Below, piece after piece: positions 17,094 through 27,056 of a stretch of DNA of 64,000 nt. The DNA is taken from assembly GCF_030704305.1 (NCBI RefSeq), contig NZ_CP131935.1:3286001-3350000 (forward strand), read 5' to 3'. The notes beneath the pieces are model-generated. The model worked only from the letters and a program-made list of their open reading frames with translations, had not been told where the DNA came from and searched no databases. Each line of letters opens with the position of its first letter. Within the stretch, counting starts at the first letter, position 1. Origin of the DNA: Massilia sp. R2A-15 (lineage in GTDB: Bacteria > Pseudomonadota > Gammaproteobacteria > Burkholderiales > Burkholderiaceae_D). The position numbers and the translations under genes were made by a program.

Positions 17094-18323
17094 ATGCCAA
17101 AATTCCGTCTCGCGCACCTCGGCCTCGTGATGGCCGCCCTCGGCTTCACTGCAGCCGCTCCCGTCCTCGGTCTGTCTTCCGCGTACGCCGCTGAAACCAT
17201 GCGTCCAGAAATCGGCACTCCGCTGCAAGCTGCACAGAACCTGATGAAACAGGGCAAGCACAAGGAAGCGCTGGCCAAGCTGCGCGAAGCCGACAACGTC
17301 AGCAACAAGACTGCCAACGAAAGCTACCTGATCGAGCGCGTGCGCGCCGCGGCAGCCTCGTCGGCCGGCGACTACGAAGCCGCCGCCAAGTCGTTCGAGA
17401 CGCTGATCGCATCGGGCCGCCTGTCGGCCGGGGAAAAGGAAAAATTCTCCGAAGGCCTGGTCGGCCTGTACATGCGCGCCAAGGATTTTAGCAAGGCCAA
17501 CGCGGCCATCAACCGCCAGCTGAAGGACCACGACAGCGCCAACCTGCGCGCGCTGCTGATCCAGAACTATTACAACTCGGGCAACCTGTCCCAGGCCGAG
17601 AGCGAACTGCGCACCATCGAAAAGAACGGCCGCCTGAGCGAAGACCAGCTGGGCCTGCTGGCTAACATCCAGCTCAAGAAGAACGACAAGGAAGGCTACG
17701 TCAACACCATCGAAAAGCTGGCCGCGTCCTACCCGAAGACCTCGTACTGGACCGACCTGCTCAACCGCGTGGTCACCAAGCCGGGCTACTCGAACCGCCT
17801 GACGGTGGACGTCTACCGCCTGAAGCTGGCCAACGGCCTGCTGAAGAAGCCAAGCGAATTCGTCGAGATGGCCCAGCTGGTGCTGCAGGCCAAGGCGCCG
17901 GCTGAAGCGCTGAAAGTCATCGACAAGGGCTACAAGGCAGGCGTGCTGGGTGTGGGCGCCGAAGCGCCGCGCCACCAGCGCCTGAAGGACCTGGCCGACA
18001 AGACCCTGGCCGAGAACAACAAGACCCAGGCGACCGAAGAGGCAGCCCTGGTCAAGGCCAAGGACAACGACGGCCTGGTCGCGATGGGCTACGGCATGGT
18101 GCAAGCCGGCCAGGCCGACAAGGGCCTGGCGATGATGAACGACGCGATCAAGGCCGGCGGCCTGCGCAATCCGGAAGACGCCAAGCTGCACCTGGGCGAA
18201 GCCTATGCGGTCGCGGGAAAGAAGGAAAAGGCGATTTCGACGCTGAAAACGGTGAGCGGCAAGGACGGCACCGCCGACCTGGCGCGCTACTGGATCATGG
18301 CCATCAATCACCCGATGAACTGA
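17094..18323 (+). CDS. Exported TPR-like repeat protein
   Basis: The 409-residue protein has a Sec signal peptide (residues 1-35, ending SAYAAE) and then helical repeats resembling tetratricopeptide units: QNLMKQGKHKEALAKLREAD near 50, DYEAAAKSFETLIASGR near 95, SQAESELRTIEKNGR near 165, and AEALKVIDKGYKAG near 270. I take the ATG at 17094; an upstream TTG adds seven residues. Because no promoter fits between the exbD2 terminator and this gene, it is probably expressed by read-through from the tonB operon, which suggests a periplasmic scaffold or accessory role. Its function is not known. Confidence 0.82.
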   Translation: MPKFRLAHLGLVMAALGFTAAAPVLGLSSAYAAETMRPEIGTPLQAAQNLMKQGKHKEALAKLREADNVSNKTANESYLIERVRAAAASSAGDYEAAAKSFETLIASGRLSAGEKEKFSEGLVGLYMRAKDFSKANAAINRQLKDHDSANLRALLIQNYYNSGNLSQAESELRTIEKNGRLSEDQLGLLANIQLKKNDKEGYVNTIEKLAASYPKTSYWTDLLNRVVTKPGYSNRLTVDVYRLKLANGLLKKPSEFVEMAQLVLQAKAPAEALKVIDKGYKAGVLGVGAEAPRHQRLKDLADKTLAENNKTQATEEAALVKAKDNDGLVAMGYGMVQAGQADKGLAMMNDAIKAGGLRNPEDAKLHLGEAYAVAGKKEKAISTLKTVSGKDGTADLARYWIMAINHPMN

Positions 18324-18345
18324 TCGCCCTGAGCCCTGCCTCTCG

Positions 18346-18381
18346 AAAAGCGCTGCCTGCTCCCGCGGGCGGCGCTTTTTT
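18346..18381 (+). terminator. Intrinsic terminator after the TPR-like gene
   Basis: The stem AAAAGCGC-GCC pairs with GGGC-GCGCTTTT around a short loop and ends in TTTTTT. It closes the tonB operon before ribF. Confidence 0.85.
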
Positions 18382-18475
18382 CTTATGGCGCCGCCGCCCG
18401 GCATGGTCCGGGTGTGAAAGCGGCAACTTGACCGTATAATCCTGTATTTCACACAGTTTTCCGCACCAGGCAGCT

Positions 18476-19447
18476 ATGAAGGTATTCCGGGGACTTCCCA
18501 ACGACAGGGCGCGTGCGCCCTGCGCGCTCACGATCGGCAACTTTGACGGTGTCCACCGCGGCCACCAGGCATTGTTGGCGCGCGTGCGCGCCAGCGCCTC
18601 GCAGCTGGGCCTCGAAGCGGCCGTGATGACGTTCGAGCCGCATCCGCGCGAGTTTTTCGCCGCGCGCGCCGGCGACCTGTCGCGCGCCCCGCAGCGCATC
18701 GCCAACCTGCGCGACAAGCTCGAATCGCTCGCCAGCGCCGGCATCGACCGCGTAATCGTCGAGCATTTCAACGCTCACTTCGCGTCGATGCCGCCGGAGG
18801 AATTCACCAGCCGCGTGCTGGTCGAGGGCCTGCACGTCAAATGGCTGATGGTGGGCGACGATTTCTGCTACGGCGCCAAGCGCGCCGGCACGGTCGCCAT
18901 GCTCAGGCAGGCCGGCGAGCGCCACGGCTTCCACGTCGAGACGCTGCCCACCGTGATGCATGGCGCCGAGCGCATCTCCTCGTCGGCCGTGCGCACCGCG
19001 CTGGCAGGCGGCGACTTCGAGCAATCGCGCCACCTGCTCGGCCACTCCTACGCCATCTCCGGCCACGTGATCCACGGCCAGAAGCTCGGCCGCACCCTGG
19101 GCTTCCCGACCCTGAACCTGCGCGTCGCGCACCGCCCCGCCCTGTCCGGGATTTTCGTCGTGCGCGTGCACGGCCTGGCCGCCCAACCGCTGCCGGCCGT
19201 GGCCAGCATCGGCATTCGGCCCACCGTCGACGACTCTGGCCGCGTGCTGCTCGAAGTGCACCTGTTCGACTTCGACCAGTCCTGCTACGGCAAACTGGTG
19301 CGGGTCGAGTTCCTCGAAAAGATCCGCAACGAGGAAAAGTACGAGGACCTGGCCATCCTGACGGCGGCCATCGACAACGACGCGCGCCATGCCCGCGGCT
19401 ACTTTGCCCGCCGCGCCGGCGCCCTGACCGCCACCGACCGAATTTGA
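18476..19447 (+). CDS. ribF: Bifunctional riboflavin kinase / FAD synthetase
   Basis: RibF makes FMN and FAD from riboflavin in the cytoplasm. The 323 residues carry the N-terminal nucleotidyltransferase domain with [13 protein letters not shown] (about 18-30) and the [15 protein letters not shown] and MVGDDFCYG segments, then the C-terminal flavokinase with [19 protein letters not shown] (about 199-217). A TATAAT lies 36 bases before the ATG. It heads a run ribF-ileS-lspA-coaBC-dut in the common betaproteobacterial order, with gaps of 64, 22, 17 and 13 bases. Confidence 0.95.
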   Translation: MKVFRGLPNDRARAPCALTIGNFDGVHRGHQALLARVRASASQLGLEAAVMTFEPHPREFFAARAGDLSRAPQRIANLRDKLESLASAGIDRVIVEHFNAHFASMPPEEFTSRVLVEGLHVKWLMVGDDFCYGAKRAGTVAMLRQAGERHGFHVETLPTVMHGAERISSSAVRTALAGGDFEQSRHLLGHSYAISGHVIHGQKLGRTLGFPTLNLRVAHRPALSGIFVVRVHGLAAQPLPAVASIGIRPTVDDSGRVLLEVHLFDFDQSCYGKLVRVEFLEKIRNEEKYEDLAILTAAIDNDARHARGYFARRAGALTATDRI

Positions 19448-19511
19448 AGCGGGCCACGCCACCGGCCCTCGCGGCCAACGTCCCCGCAGACCATCACCTT
19501 TGAAGAAGAAT

Positions 19512-22397
19512 ATGTCCGATACCAGCAAACCAGCAAACCCGAAGGCAGCCAAGAAGCCCGAGTCCAAATACCCGGTCAACATGACCGACACCCCGTTCCC
19601 GATGCGCGGCGACCTCGCCAAGCGCGAGCCGGGCTGGGTCAAACAGTGGCAGGACAAGAAGATCTACGAGCGCGTGCGCAAGGCCGCCGCCGGCCGCCCG
19701 AAATTCATCCTGCACGACGGCCCGCCGTACGCCAACGGCGACATCCACCTCGGCCACGCGGTCAACAAGATCTTGAAGGACATGGTCGTCAAGTCGCGCA
19801 CCATGGCCGGCTTCGACGCGCCCTACGTGCCGGGCTGGGACTGCCACGGCATGCCGATCGAGATCCAGATCGAAAAACAGTTCGGCAAGAACCTGCCGAC
19901 CGCCGACGTGCTGACCAAGGCACGCGCCTACGCGCTCGAGCAGGTCGACCGCCAGCGCGCCGGCTTCATTCGCCTGGGTGTGCTGGGCGAATGGGACAAC
20001 CCGTACATGACCATGGCGTACGGGAACGAGGCCGACGAACTGCGCGCCCTCGGCACCCTGCTCGAAAAAGGCTACGTCTACCGCGGCCTGAAGCCGGTGA
20101 ACTGGTGCTTCGATTGCGGCTCCGCGCTGGCCGAGGCGGAAGTCGAATACCAGGACAAGCGCGACCCGGCGATCGACGTCGGCTTCCCGTTCGCCCAGCC
20201 TGAAAAGCTGGCCGCCGCTTTCGGCCTGCCTGCCCTGCCGGCCGGCGACGGCTTCATCGTGATCTGGACCACCACCCCGTGGACCATCCCGTCGAACCAG
20301 GCGCTCAACGTCAATCCCGAAATCACCTACGCGCTGGTCGAGACCGCGCGCGACGGCAAGCCGCTGCTGCTGATCCTGGCCGCTGACCTGGTCGAGTCCT
20401 GCCTGCAGCGCTACAAGCTCGAAGGCGAGGTCGTCGCCACCTGCCTGGGCGCCGCGCTGGAAGGTATCGGCTTCCATCACCCGCTGTACCAGGCCGACGC
20501 CTTCTACGACCGCCTCTCGCCGATGTACTTGGCCGACTACGTCACCACCGAAAGCGGCACCGGCGTGGTGCACTCGGCGCCGGCCTACGGCCTGGACGAC
20601 TTCATTTCGTGCAAGGCGCACGGCATGAAGGACGACGAGATCCTCACTCCCGTGATGGGCGACGGCCGTTTCGCCTCGACCCTGCCGCTGTTCGGCGGCA
20701 TGACGATCTGGGAAGCGTCCAAGCCGATCTGCGACGCGCTGCGCGGCGCCGGCGCCCTGTTCGAGCTGAAGATGTTCGACCACAGCTACATGCACTGCTG
20801 GCGCCACAAGACCCCGATCGTCTATCGCGCCACCTCGCAGTGGTTCGCCGGCATGGACACCACGCCGAAGGACGGCGGCCCGACCCTGCGCGAGACTGCG
20901 CTCAAGGGCATCGAAGAGACGAAATTCTTCCCGGACTGGGGCCAGGCGCGCCTGCACGGCATGATCGCCAACCGTCCGGACTGGACCCTGTCGCGCCAGC
21001 GCCAATGGGGCGTGCCGATGGCCTTCTTCCTGCACAAGGAAACCGGCCAGCTGCACCCGCGCACGCCGGAACTGGTCGAGCAGGTCGCCAAGCTGTTCGA
21101 GCAGCACGGCATCGACGCATGGCAGACGCTGGAGCCGAAGGACCTGCTCGGCGAAGACGCCGACATGTACGTCAAGAACAAGGACACGCTGGACGTCTGG
21201 TTCGACTCCGGCTCGACCCACCAGACCGTGCTGCGCGGCTCGCACAAAGAGCAGTCCGCATTCCCGGCCGACCTGTACCTGGAAGGCTCGGACCAGCACC
21301 GCGGCTGGTTCCACTCCTCGCTGCTGACGTCCTCGATGTTGAATGGCCGCCCGCCGTACAAGGCGCTGCTCACCCACGGCTTCACCGTCGACGCCGAGGG
21401 CAAGAAGATGTCCAAGTCGCTCGGCAACACGCTGGCGCCGCAGAAGATCTCCGATACGCTCGGCGCCGACATCCTGCGCCTGTGGGTCGCCTCGACCGAC
21501 TACACGGGCGAGCTGTCGATCTCCGACGAGATTCTCAAGCGCGTGACCGAATCGTACCGCCGCATCCGCAACACCTTGCGCTTCCTGCTGGCGAACACCT
21601 CGGACTTCGATCCGAAGGCGAACGCCGTGCCGGTTGCCGAACTGCTCGAGATCGACCAGTACGCCATCGCCGGCATGGCCGCGCTGCAGGCCGACATCCT
21701 GGCCCACTACGAGCGCTATGAATTCCACCCGGTGATCGCGCGCCTGCAGAACTACTGCTCGGAAGACCTGGGCGGCTTCTACCTCGACATCCTGAAGGAC
21801 CGCCTGTACACCACCGCGGTCGATTCGCACGCGCGCCGCTCGGCCCAGACCGCACTGTGGCACATCGCCCAAAGCCTGCTGCGCGTGATGGCGCCGACTC
21901 TGTCGTTCACCGCCGAGGAAGCGTGGGCGGTATTCGCCGGCGCCGAGGCATACAGCGCCAGCGACGAAACCATCTTCACGCAGACCTACTGGGACCTGCC
22001 GGAAGTACCGAACGCCGCCGCCCTGCTCGACAAATACGCCGCACTGCGCGCCGTGCGCGCCGACGTCACCAAGGAGCTCGAAGAGCTGCGCGGTTCGGGC
22101 GCCATCGGCTCGTCGCTGCAGGCCGAACTGACGGTCAAGGCTGCGCCGGAGAAGTACAAGCTGCTCGCCAGCCTGGACGACGACCTGCGCTTCGTGTTCA
22201 TCACCTCGCAGGCGAAGGTCGAGCAAGTGGCCGCCGAAGCCGACGAGGCGATCGAGGTGGCCGCGTCGACTGCGCCGAAGTGCGAGCGCTGCTGGCACTA
22301 CCGCGCCGACGTGGGCACCCACGCCGAACACGCAGGCCTGTGCAGCCGCTGCGTGAGCAACCTGTTCGGCGCCGGCGAGAAGCGCGTCTTCGCCTGA
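19512..22397 (+). CDS. ileS: Isoleucyl-tRNA synthetase
   Basis: The class I synthetase charges tRNA-Ile and edits misactivated valine. The 961 residues show the HIGH-type HLGH in [16 protein letters not shown] near residue 74, the CP1 editing domain, KMSKS in KKMSKSLGN near 636, and a C-terminal zinc finger with [12 protein letters not shown] and CSRCVSNL. The start is the ATG at 19512 (MSDTSKP) with GAAGAAG upstream; a TTG at 19500 would add four residues. The basic, Pro/Lys-rich first 20 residues are typical of the beta-proteobacterial enzymes. It lies between ribF and lspA. Confidence 0.97.
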   Translation: MSDTSKPANPKAAKKPESKYPVNMTDTPFPMRGDLAKREPGWVKQWQDKKIYERVRKAAAGRPKFILHDGPPYANGDIHLGHAVNKILKDMVVKSRTMAGFDAPYVPGWDCHGMPIEIQIEKQFGKNLPTADVLTKARAYALEQVDRQRAGFIRLGVLGEWDNPYMTMAYGNEADELRALGTLLEKGYVYRGLKPVNWCFDCGSALAEAEVEYQDKRDPAIDVGFPFAQPEKLAAAFGLPALPAGDGFIVIWTTTPWTIPSNQALNVNPEITYALVETARDGKPLLLILAADLVESCLQRYKLEGEVVATCLGAALEGIGFHHPLYQADAFYDRLSPMYLADYVTTESGTGVVHSAPAYGLDDFISCKAHGMKDDEILTPVMGDGRFASTLPLFGGMTIWEASKPICDALRGAGALFELKMFDHSYMHCWRHKTPIVYRATSQWFAGMDTTPKDGGPTLRETALKGIEETKFFPDWGQARLHGMIANRPDWTLSRQRQWGVPMAFFLHKETGQLHPRTPELVEQVAKLFEQHGIDAWQTLEPKDLLGEDADMYVKNKDTLDVWFDSGSTHQTVLRGSHKEQSAFPADLYLEGSDQHRGWFHSSLLTSSMLNGRPPYKALLTHGFTVDAEGKKMSKSLGNTLAPQKISDTLGADILRLWVASTDYTGELSISDEILKRVTESYRRIRNTLRFLLANTSDFDPKANAVPVAELLEIDQYAIAGMAALQADILAHYERYEFHPVIARLQNYCSEDLGGFYLDILKDRLYTTAVDSHARRSAQTALWHIAQSLLRVMAPTLSFTAEEAWAVFAGAEAYSASDETIFTQTYWDLPEVPNAAALLDKYAALRAVRADVTKELEELRGSGAIGSSLQAELTVKAAPEKYKLLASLDDDLRFVFITSQAKVEQVAAEADEAIEVAASTAPKCERCWHYRADVGTHAEHAGLCSRCVSNLFGAGEKRVFA

Positions 22398-22419
22398 TAT
22401 CAACCTGACCTCACCATCC

Positions 22420-22938
22420 ATGGCAACCAAAAAAACAACGACGTTCTCCTCCGCTTCGAAAAACCGCGCCGGCCTGGCTCCATGGCTGGGCATCGCGGCC
22501 ATCGTCATCCTGTGCGACCAGCTGTCGAAGATCGCCATCACCAAGTTGTTCACCCTGGGCGAAGAAAAGGTCATCACCTCCTTCTTCAACCTGGTGCTGG
22601 CGTATAACCGCGGCGCCGCCTTCAGCTTCCTGTCCAACCAGGGCGGCTGGCAGCGCTACTTCTTCACCGCCATCGGCGTGGCCGCAGTCGGCTTCATCAT
22701 CTACCTGCTGCGCAAGCATGCTGGCCAGCGCATGTTCTGCTGGGCGCTCGCGCTGATCATGGGCGGCGCCATCGGCAACGTCATCGACCGGCTGGTGTAT
22801 GGCCACGTGATCGACTTCCTCGACTTCCACCTGGCTGGCTTCGGCCACTTCCCGGCCTTTAACGTGGCCGATAGCGCCATCACGCTCGGCGCGATCCTGT
22901 TCATCTACGACGAACTGCGGCGTGTGAACAAGAACTGA
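22420..22938 (+). CDS. lspA: Lipoprotein signal peptidase (signal peptidase II)
   Basis: This inner-membrane aspartic protease removes signal peptides from diacylated prolipoproteins. The 172 residues have four membrane helices. The catalytic pair is the Asp in [10 protein letters not shown] (about 125) and the Asp in FNVADSAI (about 151). CDQLSK and [11 protein letters not shown] are further family motifs. A Lys/Thr/Ser-rich extension of about 18 residues precedes the first helix. At least one predicted substrate, the M48-like lipoprotein, is encoded two genes downstream. Confidence 0.96.
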   Translation: MATKKTTTFSSASKNRAGLAPWLGIAAIVILCDQLSKIAITKLFTLGEEKVITSFFNLVLAYNRGAAFSFLSNQGGWQRYFFTAIGVAAVGFIIYLLRKHAGQRMFCWALALIMGGAIGNVIDRLVYGHVIDFLDFHLAGFGHFPAFNVADSAITLGAILFIYDELRRVNKN

Positions 22939-22955
22939 TTACCAGGAGCTCCAGC

Positions 22956-24179
22956 ATGACGATGGATTTGAAGGGCAAGAAGATCGTCCTCGGCCTGTCC
23001 GGCGGGGTCGCGTGCTACAAGGCGGCGGACCTGTGCCGCTCGCTGGTCAAGGAAGGAGCGTCCGTGCAGGTCGTGATGACCGAGGCGGCCACCCATTTCA
23101 TCGGCGCCGTCACCATGCAGGCGCTGTCGGGCAATCCGGTGCACACCGACCAGTGGGATCCGCGCATCGCCAACAATATGGCGCACATCGACCTGACCCG
23201 CGGCGCCGACGCGATCCTGATTGCGCCCTGCTCCGCGGACTTCATTCGCAAGCTGGCCCACGGCGCCTGCGACGACCTGCTCTCGACGCTGTGCGTGGCG
23301 CGTCCGCGCCATGTGCCGCTGCACATCGCGCCTGCCATGAACGTGGAAATGTGGGACAACCCGGCCACCAGGCGCAACGTGGCGCAACTGCGCGCCGACG
23401 GCCTGTGCGTGTTCGGCCCGGCCGCCGGCGACCAGGCCTGCGGCGAAACTGGCTTCGGACGCATGCTCGAACCAGACGAGCTGCTGGAAGAACTGGTGGC
23501 CTCGTTCCAGCCCAAGGTCCTGGCGGGCAAGCGCGTCCTGATCACGGCCGGCCCCACTTTTGAAGCGATCGACCCGGTGCGCGGCATCACCAACCTCTCT
23601 TCGGGCAAGATGGGCTACGCCGTGGCGCGCGCCGCGCGCGAAGCCGGCGCCGACGTGGTGCTGGTGTCCGGCCCGACCACCCTGCCCACCCCGCACGGCG
23701 TGCGCCGCGAGAACGTCCAGAGCGCGCAGCAGATGCACGATGCGGTCATGGCGGCGATCGGCGGCCAGCACGTGTTCATCGGCGTGGCGGCGGTGGCCGA
23801 CTGGCGCGTCACCAACGCCAGCGACCAGAAAATGAAAAAGCAGGACGGCGGCGTGCCGCAGCTCGAATTCGCCCAGAACGCCGACATCCTCGCCTCGGTT
23901 GCCGCCACCACCTCGGTGTCGGGCTGGCCCTACTGCGTCGGTTTTGCCGCCGAATCGGAGAATCTGGTCGAATTCGGCGCCATCAAGCGCGAAAAAAAGG
24001 GCATTCCTCTGTTGGTGGGCAATATCGGCCCACAAACTTTCGGGCAGGATGAGAACACCGTGATTTTGTTCGACGAGGACGGCCACACCGTGCTGCCGCG
24101 CGCCGACAAGCTCACGCTTGCGCGCCAGCTGATTTCCGAAATCGCCAAGCGCATCGAGCAGCGTTCCCTGCTCACCTGA
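22956..24179 (+). CDS. coaBC: Bifunctional phosphopantothenoylcysteine decarboxylase / phosphopantothenate-cysteine ligase
   Basis: CoaBC performs two steps of coenzyme A synthesis. The 407 residues comprise an FMN-binding decarboxylase half with [15 protein letters not shown] (about 13-27), [20 protein letters not shown] and PAMNVEMW, and a ligase half from about residue 190 with [20 protein letters not shown] and GFAAES. The segment usually written APASAD reads APCSAD here, a minor change. It is 17 bases after lspA and 13 bases before dut, the common coaBC-dut pairing. Confidence 0.96.
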   Translation: MTMDLKGKKIVLGLSGGVACYKAADLCRSLVKEGASVQVVMTEAATHFIGAVTMQALSGNPVHTDQWDPRIANNMAHIDLTRGADAILIAPCSADFIRKLAHGACDDLLSTLCVARPRHVPLHIAPAMNVEMWDNPATRRNVAQLRADGLCVFGPAAGDQACGETGFGRMLEPDELLEELVASFQPKVLAGKRVLITAGPTFEAIDPVRGITNLSSGKMGYAVARAAREAGADVVLVSGPTTLPTPHGVRRENVQSAQQMHDAVMAAIGGQHVFIGVAAVADWRVTNASDQKMKKQDGGVPQLEFAQNADILASVAATTSVSGWPYCVGFAAESENLVEFGAIKREKKGIPLLVGNIGPQTFGQDENTVILFDEDGHTVLPRADKLTLARQLISEIAKRIEQRSLLT

Positions 24180-24192
24180 ACCACAAGGACCA

Positions 24193-24651
24193 ATGAAGAC
24201 CATCGACGTAAAAATTCTCGACCCGCGCATGAAGGACATGCTGCCGGCCTACGCCACGCAAGGCAGCGCGGGCCTCGACCTGCGCGCCTGCATTGAAGAG
24301 GCAATCACCATCGAACCTGGCGCCACGGTGCTGATCCCGACCGGGATCGCGATCCACGTCGCCAACCCCGGCTACTGCGCGATGATCCTTCCGCGCAGCG
24401 GCATGGGCCACAAGAACGGCATCGTTTTGGGTAATCTGGTAGGCTTGATCGACTCCGATTACCAGGGCCAGTTGATGGTCTCGACCTGGAACCGCGGGCA
24501 GCAGGCATTCACGCTGAACCCGATGGAACGGCTGGCGCAGTTGATCGTCGTGCCGGTTGTGCAGGTTGGCTTTAACGTCGTCGACGAATTCGACTCGGAC
24601 AAGGAAAGTGAACGCGGTGCTGGCGGCTTCGGCAGCACCGGCAAACAATAA
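24193..24651 (+). CDS. dut: dUTP diphosphatase
   Basis: The trimeric enzyme hydrolyses dUTP to dUMP and keeps uracil out of DNA. The 152 residues have all five dUTPase motifs: GSAGLDLRA (about 23), [11 protein letters not shown] (about 65), [11 protein letters not shown] (about 82), ERLAQLIV (about 109) and the C-terminal arm [10 protein letters not shown] (about 140). It is translationally close to coaBC, and the next gene starts 16 bases after its stop. Confidence 0.97.
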   Translation: MKTIDVKILDPRMKDMLPAYATQGSAGLDLRACIEEAITIEPGATVLIPTGIAIHVANPGYCAMILPRSGMGHKNGIVLGNLVGLIDSDYQGQLMVSTWNRGQQAFTLNPMERLAQLIVVPVVQVGFNVVDEFDSDKESERGAGGFGSTGKQ

Positions 24652-24667
24652 TAAACGAGGAACTCAA

Positions 24668-25867
24668 ATGAAGCGCATCGATGCTCTGTGGCCGGCTGTG
24701 ACGCTGGCGTTGTTGATGTCTGGCTGCGCCACCCGCAGCCCTCTCCAGCAAGGCCCCGTCCCGCCAGAGCCGTCGCGGGCGGCCGAACCAGAAGCACCGG
24801 TGCTCACTCCTCGCATGGCGGCGGAAGCCGACCAGCTCACCAAAATGGCGACGCTGCAGGACCGCCTGTACCGCGTCGCCGCGCCGCTGTTGATCAACAA
24901 CGCGGAACTGTGCAAGACGCAGGCGCGCAACCTGCTGGGCTTCACCGCCAAGAACCGCTACTCCTACCCAGGCGAGTACAACGAAGCCGCGCACATCGCC
25001 TTCGGCATGGGCGAAAGGCTTCAGGTAACCGGCGTGCTCGCCGGCAGCGGCGCTTCGCAGGCCGGCCTGCGCCGGGGCGATCGCCTGGTGTCGGCCGGCG
25101 GCAAGGCGCTGCCGAGCGGGCCGAATGCATCGACGATGGCGGGCGCCGTGTTCGGCCCGCTGATCGCGGCGCATCCGTCGCTGCCGATGGGCGTCGAGCG
25201 CGATGGCGCCAACAAGCAGCTGACCATTCCCGTCACCCGCGCCTGCGGCTTCGGGATCGAACTGGGTAACTCCGACAACATCAATTCGTATGCGGACGGC
25301 TCGCGCGTGATGATCACGCGCGGCATGATCAACTTCGTGCGCGGCGACGACGAGCTGGCCTACCTGCTGGCGACCGGCATGGCGCACAATATGCTTGGCC
25401 ACCATACCTCGCAGCGCTACGCCGGCACCGTGGGCGGCATCATCGACAATCTCGTCACGGTCAATCCCGACCAGTCCATGCTAATCGGCAGCGGCGGCAT
25501 CAAGGCGATGCCGGCCGACGTGGACGCCGCGGCCGACCGGCTCGCGGTGTACTTGCTGGCGCGCGCCGGCTACAGCCTCGATGGCGCCACGGCATTCTGG
25601 AAGCGGCTGGCGTCGACCTACCCGGCGTCGGTACTGAACGGGTATGTGGCCAACCATCCGGCGACGGCAACGCGCACCGCCGCGATCGACAAGGCCATGG
25701 CCGAAGTGAGCGCCAGGCAGAAGGCCAAAAAGCCGCTGGTGCCGGACGCCGTCGTGGCGGCGGCGGAAGCGGCGCCTGCCGCTAAAAATTCGGGAAGTCC
25801 GGAAAAAACGTCCCCATCACGTAAGTCAGCAGTCCGCAAAACGCCACCACCGCCACCAGCACAATAA
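24668..25867 (+). CDS. M48-like lipoprotein with degenerate active site (pseudo-peptidase)
   Basis: The 399-residue protein has a lipoprotein signal (LMSGC, acylation at C20), a PDZ-like segment (GVLAGSGASQAGLRRGDRLVSAGGK split across about 122-147) and an M48-type domain (about 215-335). The expected HExxH helix reads TGMAHNMLGHH (T236, G237, H240), so the first His and the catalytic Glu are missing. The helix that normally gives the third zinc ligand reads VDAAADRLAVYLLARAGY, with Ala where Glu is expected. It is therefore probably not a protease and may act as a chaperone or scaffold at the envelope. The ATG at 24668 follows CGAGGA. The Pro/Lys-rich tail from about residue 372 overlaps an antisense small gene. 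Confidence 0.8.
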   Translation: MKRIDALWPAVTLALLMSGCATRSPLQQGPVPPEPSRAAEPEAPVLTPRMAAEADQLTKMATLQDRLYRVAAPLLINNAELCKTQARNLLGFTAKNRYSYPGEYNEAAHIAFGMGERLQVTGVLAGSGASQAGLRRGDRLVSAGGKALPSGPNASTMAGAVFGPLIAAHPSLPMGVERDGANKQLTIPVTRACGFGIELGNSDNINSYADGSRVMITRGMINFVRGDDELAYLLATGMAHNMLGHHTSQRYAGTVGGIIDNLVTVNPDQSMLIGSGGIKAMPADVDAAADRLAVYLLARAGYSLDGATAFWKRLASTYPASVLNGYVANHPATATRTAAIDKAMAEVSARQKAKKPLVPDAVVAAAEAAPAAKNSGSPEKTSPSRKSAVRKTPPPPPAQ

Positions 25868-25919
25868 GCAAACGGCCGAACTTCGGCGAGCCGACGTCTT
25901 TTTTTGTATCATGGGTCAT
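25782..25919 (-). CDS. Possible 45-residue single-pass membrane protein, antisense to the preceding gene
   Basis: A short frame on the minus strand encodes 45 residues: a polar start MTHDTKKDVGSPKFGR, one strongly hydrophobic segment (LLIVLVAVVAFCGLLTYVMG, residues 17-36) and a short end FFPDFPNF. The polar-hydrophobic-polar layout looks like a real small membrane protein. 86 of its 138 bases overlap the 3' end of the M48-like gene on the other strand, whose tail there is low complexity. The ribosome site (GGTAAA) is weak. The function is unknown. Confidence 0.5.
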   Translation of the reverse strand: MTHDTKKDVGSPKFGRLLIVLVAVVAFCGLLTYVMGTFFPDFPNF

Positions 25920-25966
25920 GTTTTTTTTACCGCGCCAATTTTCAGGCGCCCAGTATATTCGATCCC

Positions 25967-26977
25967 ATGGACAGCATCGACCTTGAAGTACTAAAGACCT
26001 GCGCGGACTGGCTCGCCGCCGGCCAGCGCTGCCAGCTGGTCACCGTCGTCAAGACCTGGGGATCGAGTCCGCGTCCGGTCGGCGCCATGCTCGCGATCCG
26101 TGCGGATGGCCAGGTCGTCGGATCGGTCTCCGGCGGCTGCATCGAGGACGATTTGATCGAGCGGGTTCGCCTGCACGGCATCGAGCGCACCATCCCCGAA
26201 ATCGTCAGCTACGGCATCAGCGCCGACGAAGCGCACCGCTTCGGCCTGCCGTGCGGCGGCACCATCGAACTGGCGATCGAACCGCTGTCGTCCGGCAGCG
26301 CCATTGTGGAGCTGCTGGAACGGCTCGACCGGCATGAGCTGGTCGCACGGCGGCTCGACCTGCGTACCGGCGCGGTCACCCTGGCAAGCGCGCCGGCGGG
26401 CTCAGTCCAGCATATGGATGGCGACGTCCTGTGCACCATCCACGGCCCGCGCTGGCGCCTGTTCATCATCGGCGCCGGACAGCTGTCGCGCTTCGTCGCC
26501 CAGGTGGCGACGGCCATGGACTATGACGTGACCGTGTGCGACCCGCGCGAAGAATATCGCAGCGGCTGGAATGTTCCGGGCGTGGCGCTGGTGCACATGA
26601 TGCCCGACGACCTGGTGCTCGAAGCGCGCCTTGACCGGCGCAGCGCCGTGCTGGCCCTGACCCACGATCCCAAACTGGACGACCTGGCGCTGATGGAAGC
26701 GCTCAAGTCCGACGCTTTTTATGTCGGCGCGATCGGCTCGCGCCTGAACAACGCCAGGCGCCGCGAGCGGCTCAGGGAATTCGACCTGAGCGACGAACAG
26801 CTCGCGCGCCTGCATGGTCCGGTGGGCCTTTACATCGGCAGCAAGACCCCGGCCGAAATCGCCATCTCGATCCTCGCCGAGATGACCGCCGTGAAAAATG
26901 GCGTGCCGGCCGCGCAGCAGCTGAGCCACGCCGCCGCCCTCACCCCGCCTGGTGTCAACGCCTGCATGCGCGACTAG
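25967..26977 (+). CDS. xdhC: XdhC/CoxI family protein
   Basis: XdhC proteins bind molybdenum cofactor and help sulfurate and insert it into xanthine dehydrogenase-type enzymes. The 336 residues have the N-terminal XdhC_CoxI domain (VVKTWGSSPRPVGAMLAI near 29, GSVSGGCIEDDLIERV near 52) and a C-terminal Rossmann domain starting FIIGAGQLSRFVAQVA near residue 168, with YVGAIGSRLNNARR near 259. The start is the ATG at 25967 (MDSIDLEVL). No xanthine or CO dehydrogenase genes are adjacent, so its client enzyme must be encoded elsewhere. The symbol is by family only. Confidence 0.88.
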   Translation: MDSIDLEVLKTCADWLAAGQRCQLVTVVKTWGSSPRPVGAMLAIRADGQVVGSVSGGCIEDDLIERVRLHGIERTIPEIVSYGISADEAHRFGLPCGGTIELAIEPLSSGSAIVELLERLDRHELVARRLDLRTGAVTLASAPAGSVQHMDGDVLCTIHGPRWRLFIIGAGQLSRFVAQVATAMDYDVTVCDPREEYRSGWNVPGVALVHMMPDDLVLEARLDRRSAVLALTHDPKLDDLALMEALKSDAFYVGAIGSRLNNARRRERLREFDLSDEQLARLHGPVGLYIGSKTPAEIAISILAEMTAVKNGVPAAQQLSHAAALTPPGVNACMRD

Positions 26978-27056
26978 CCGATTCAATCGCAAGAAACGGA
27001 TTTCGCCCGCCACCGGGCGCGACCCACACTACACTTTTCTCTCACCGGATCCATTC

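Noticed and set aside
18425..18440. TTGACC and TATAAT before ribF as a complete promoter
   Set aside because: The two hexamers are nearly adjacent, not 17 bases apart. Only the TATAAT may be used.
19494..22637. A 1047-codon open frame opposite ileS and lspA
   Set aside because: IleS is unambiguous on the plus strand; the antisense frame has Arg/Ala/Val/Gln-rich shadow composition and no family signature.
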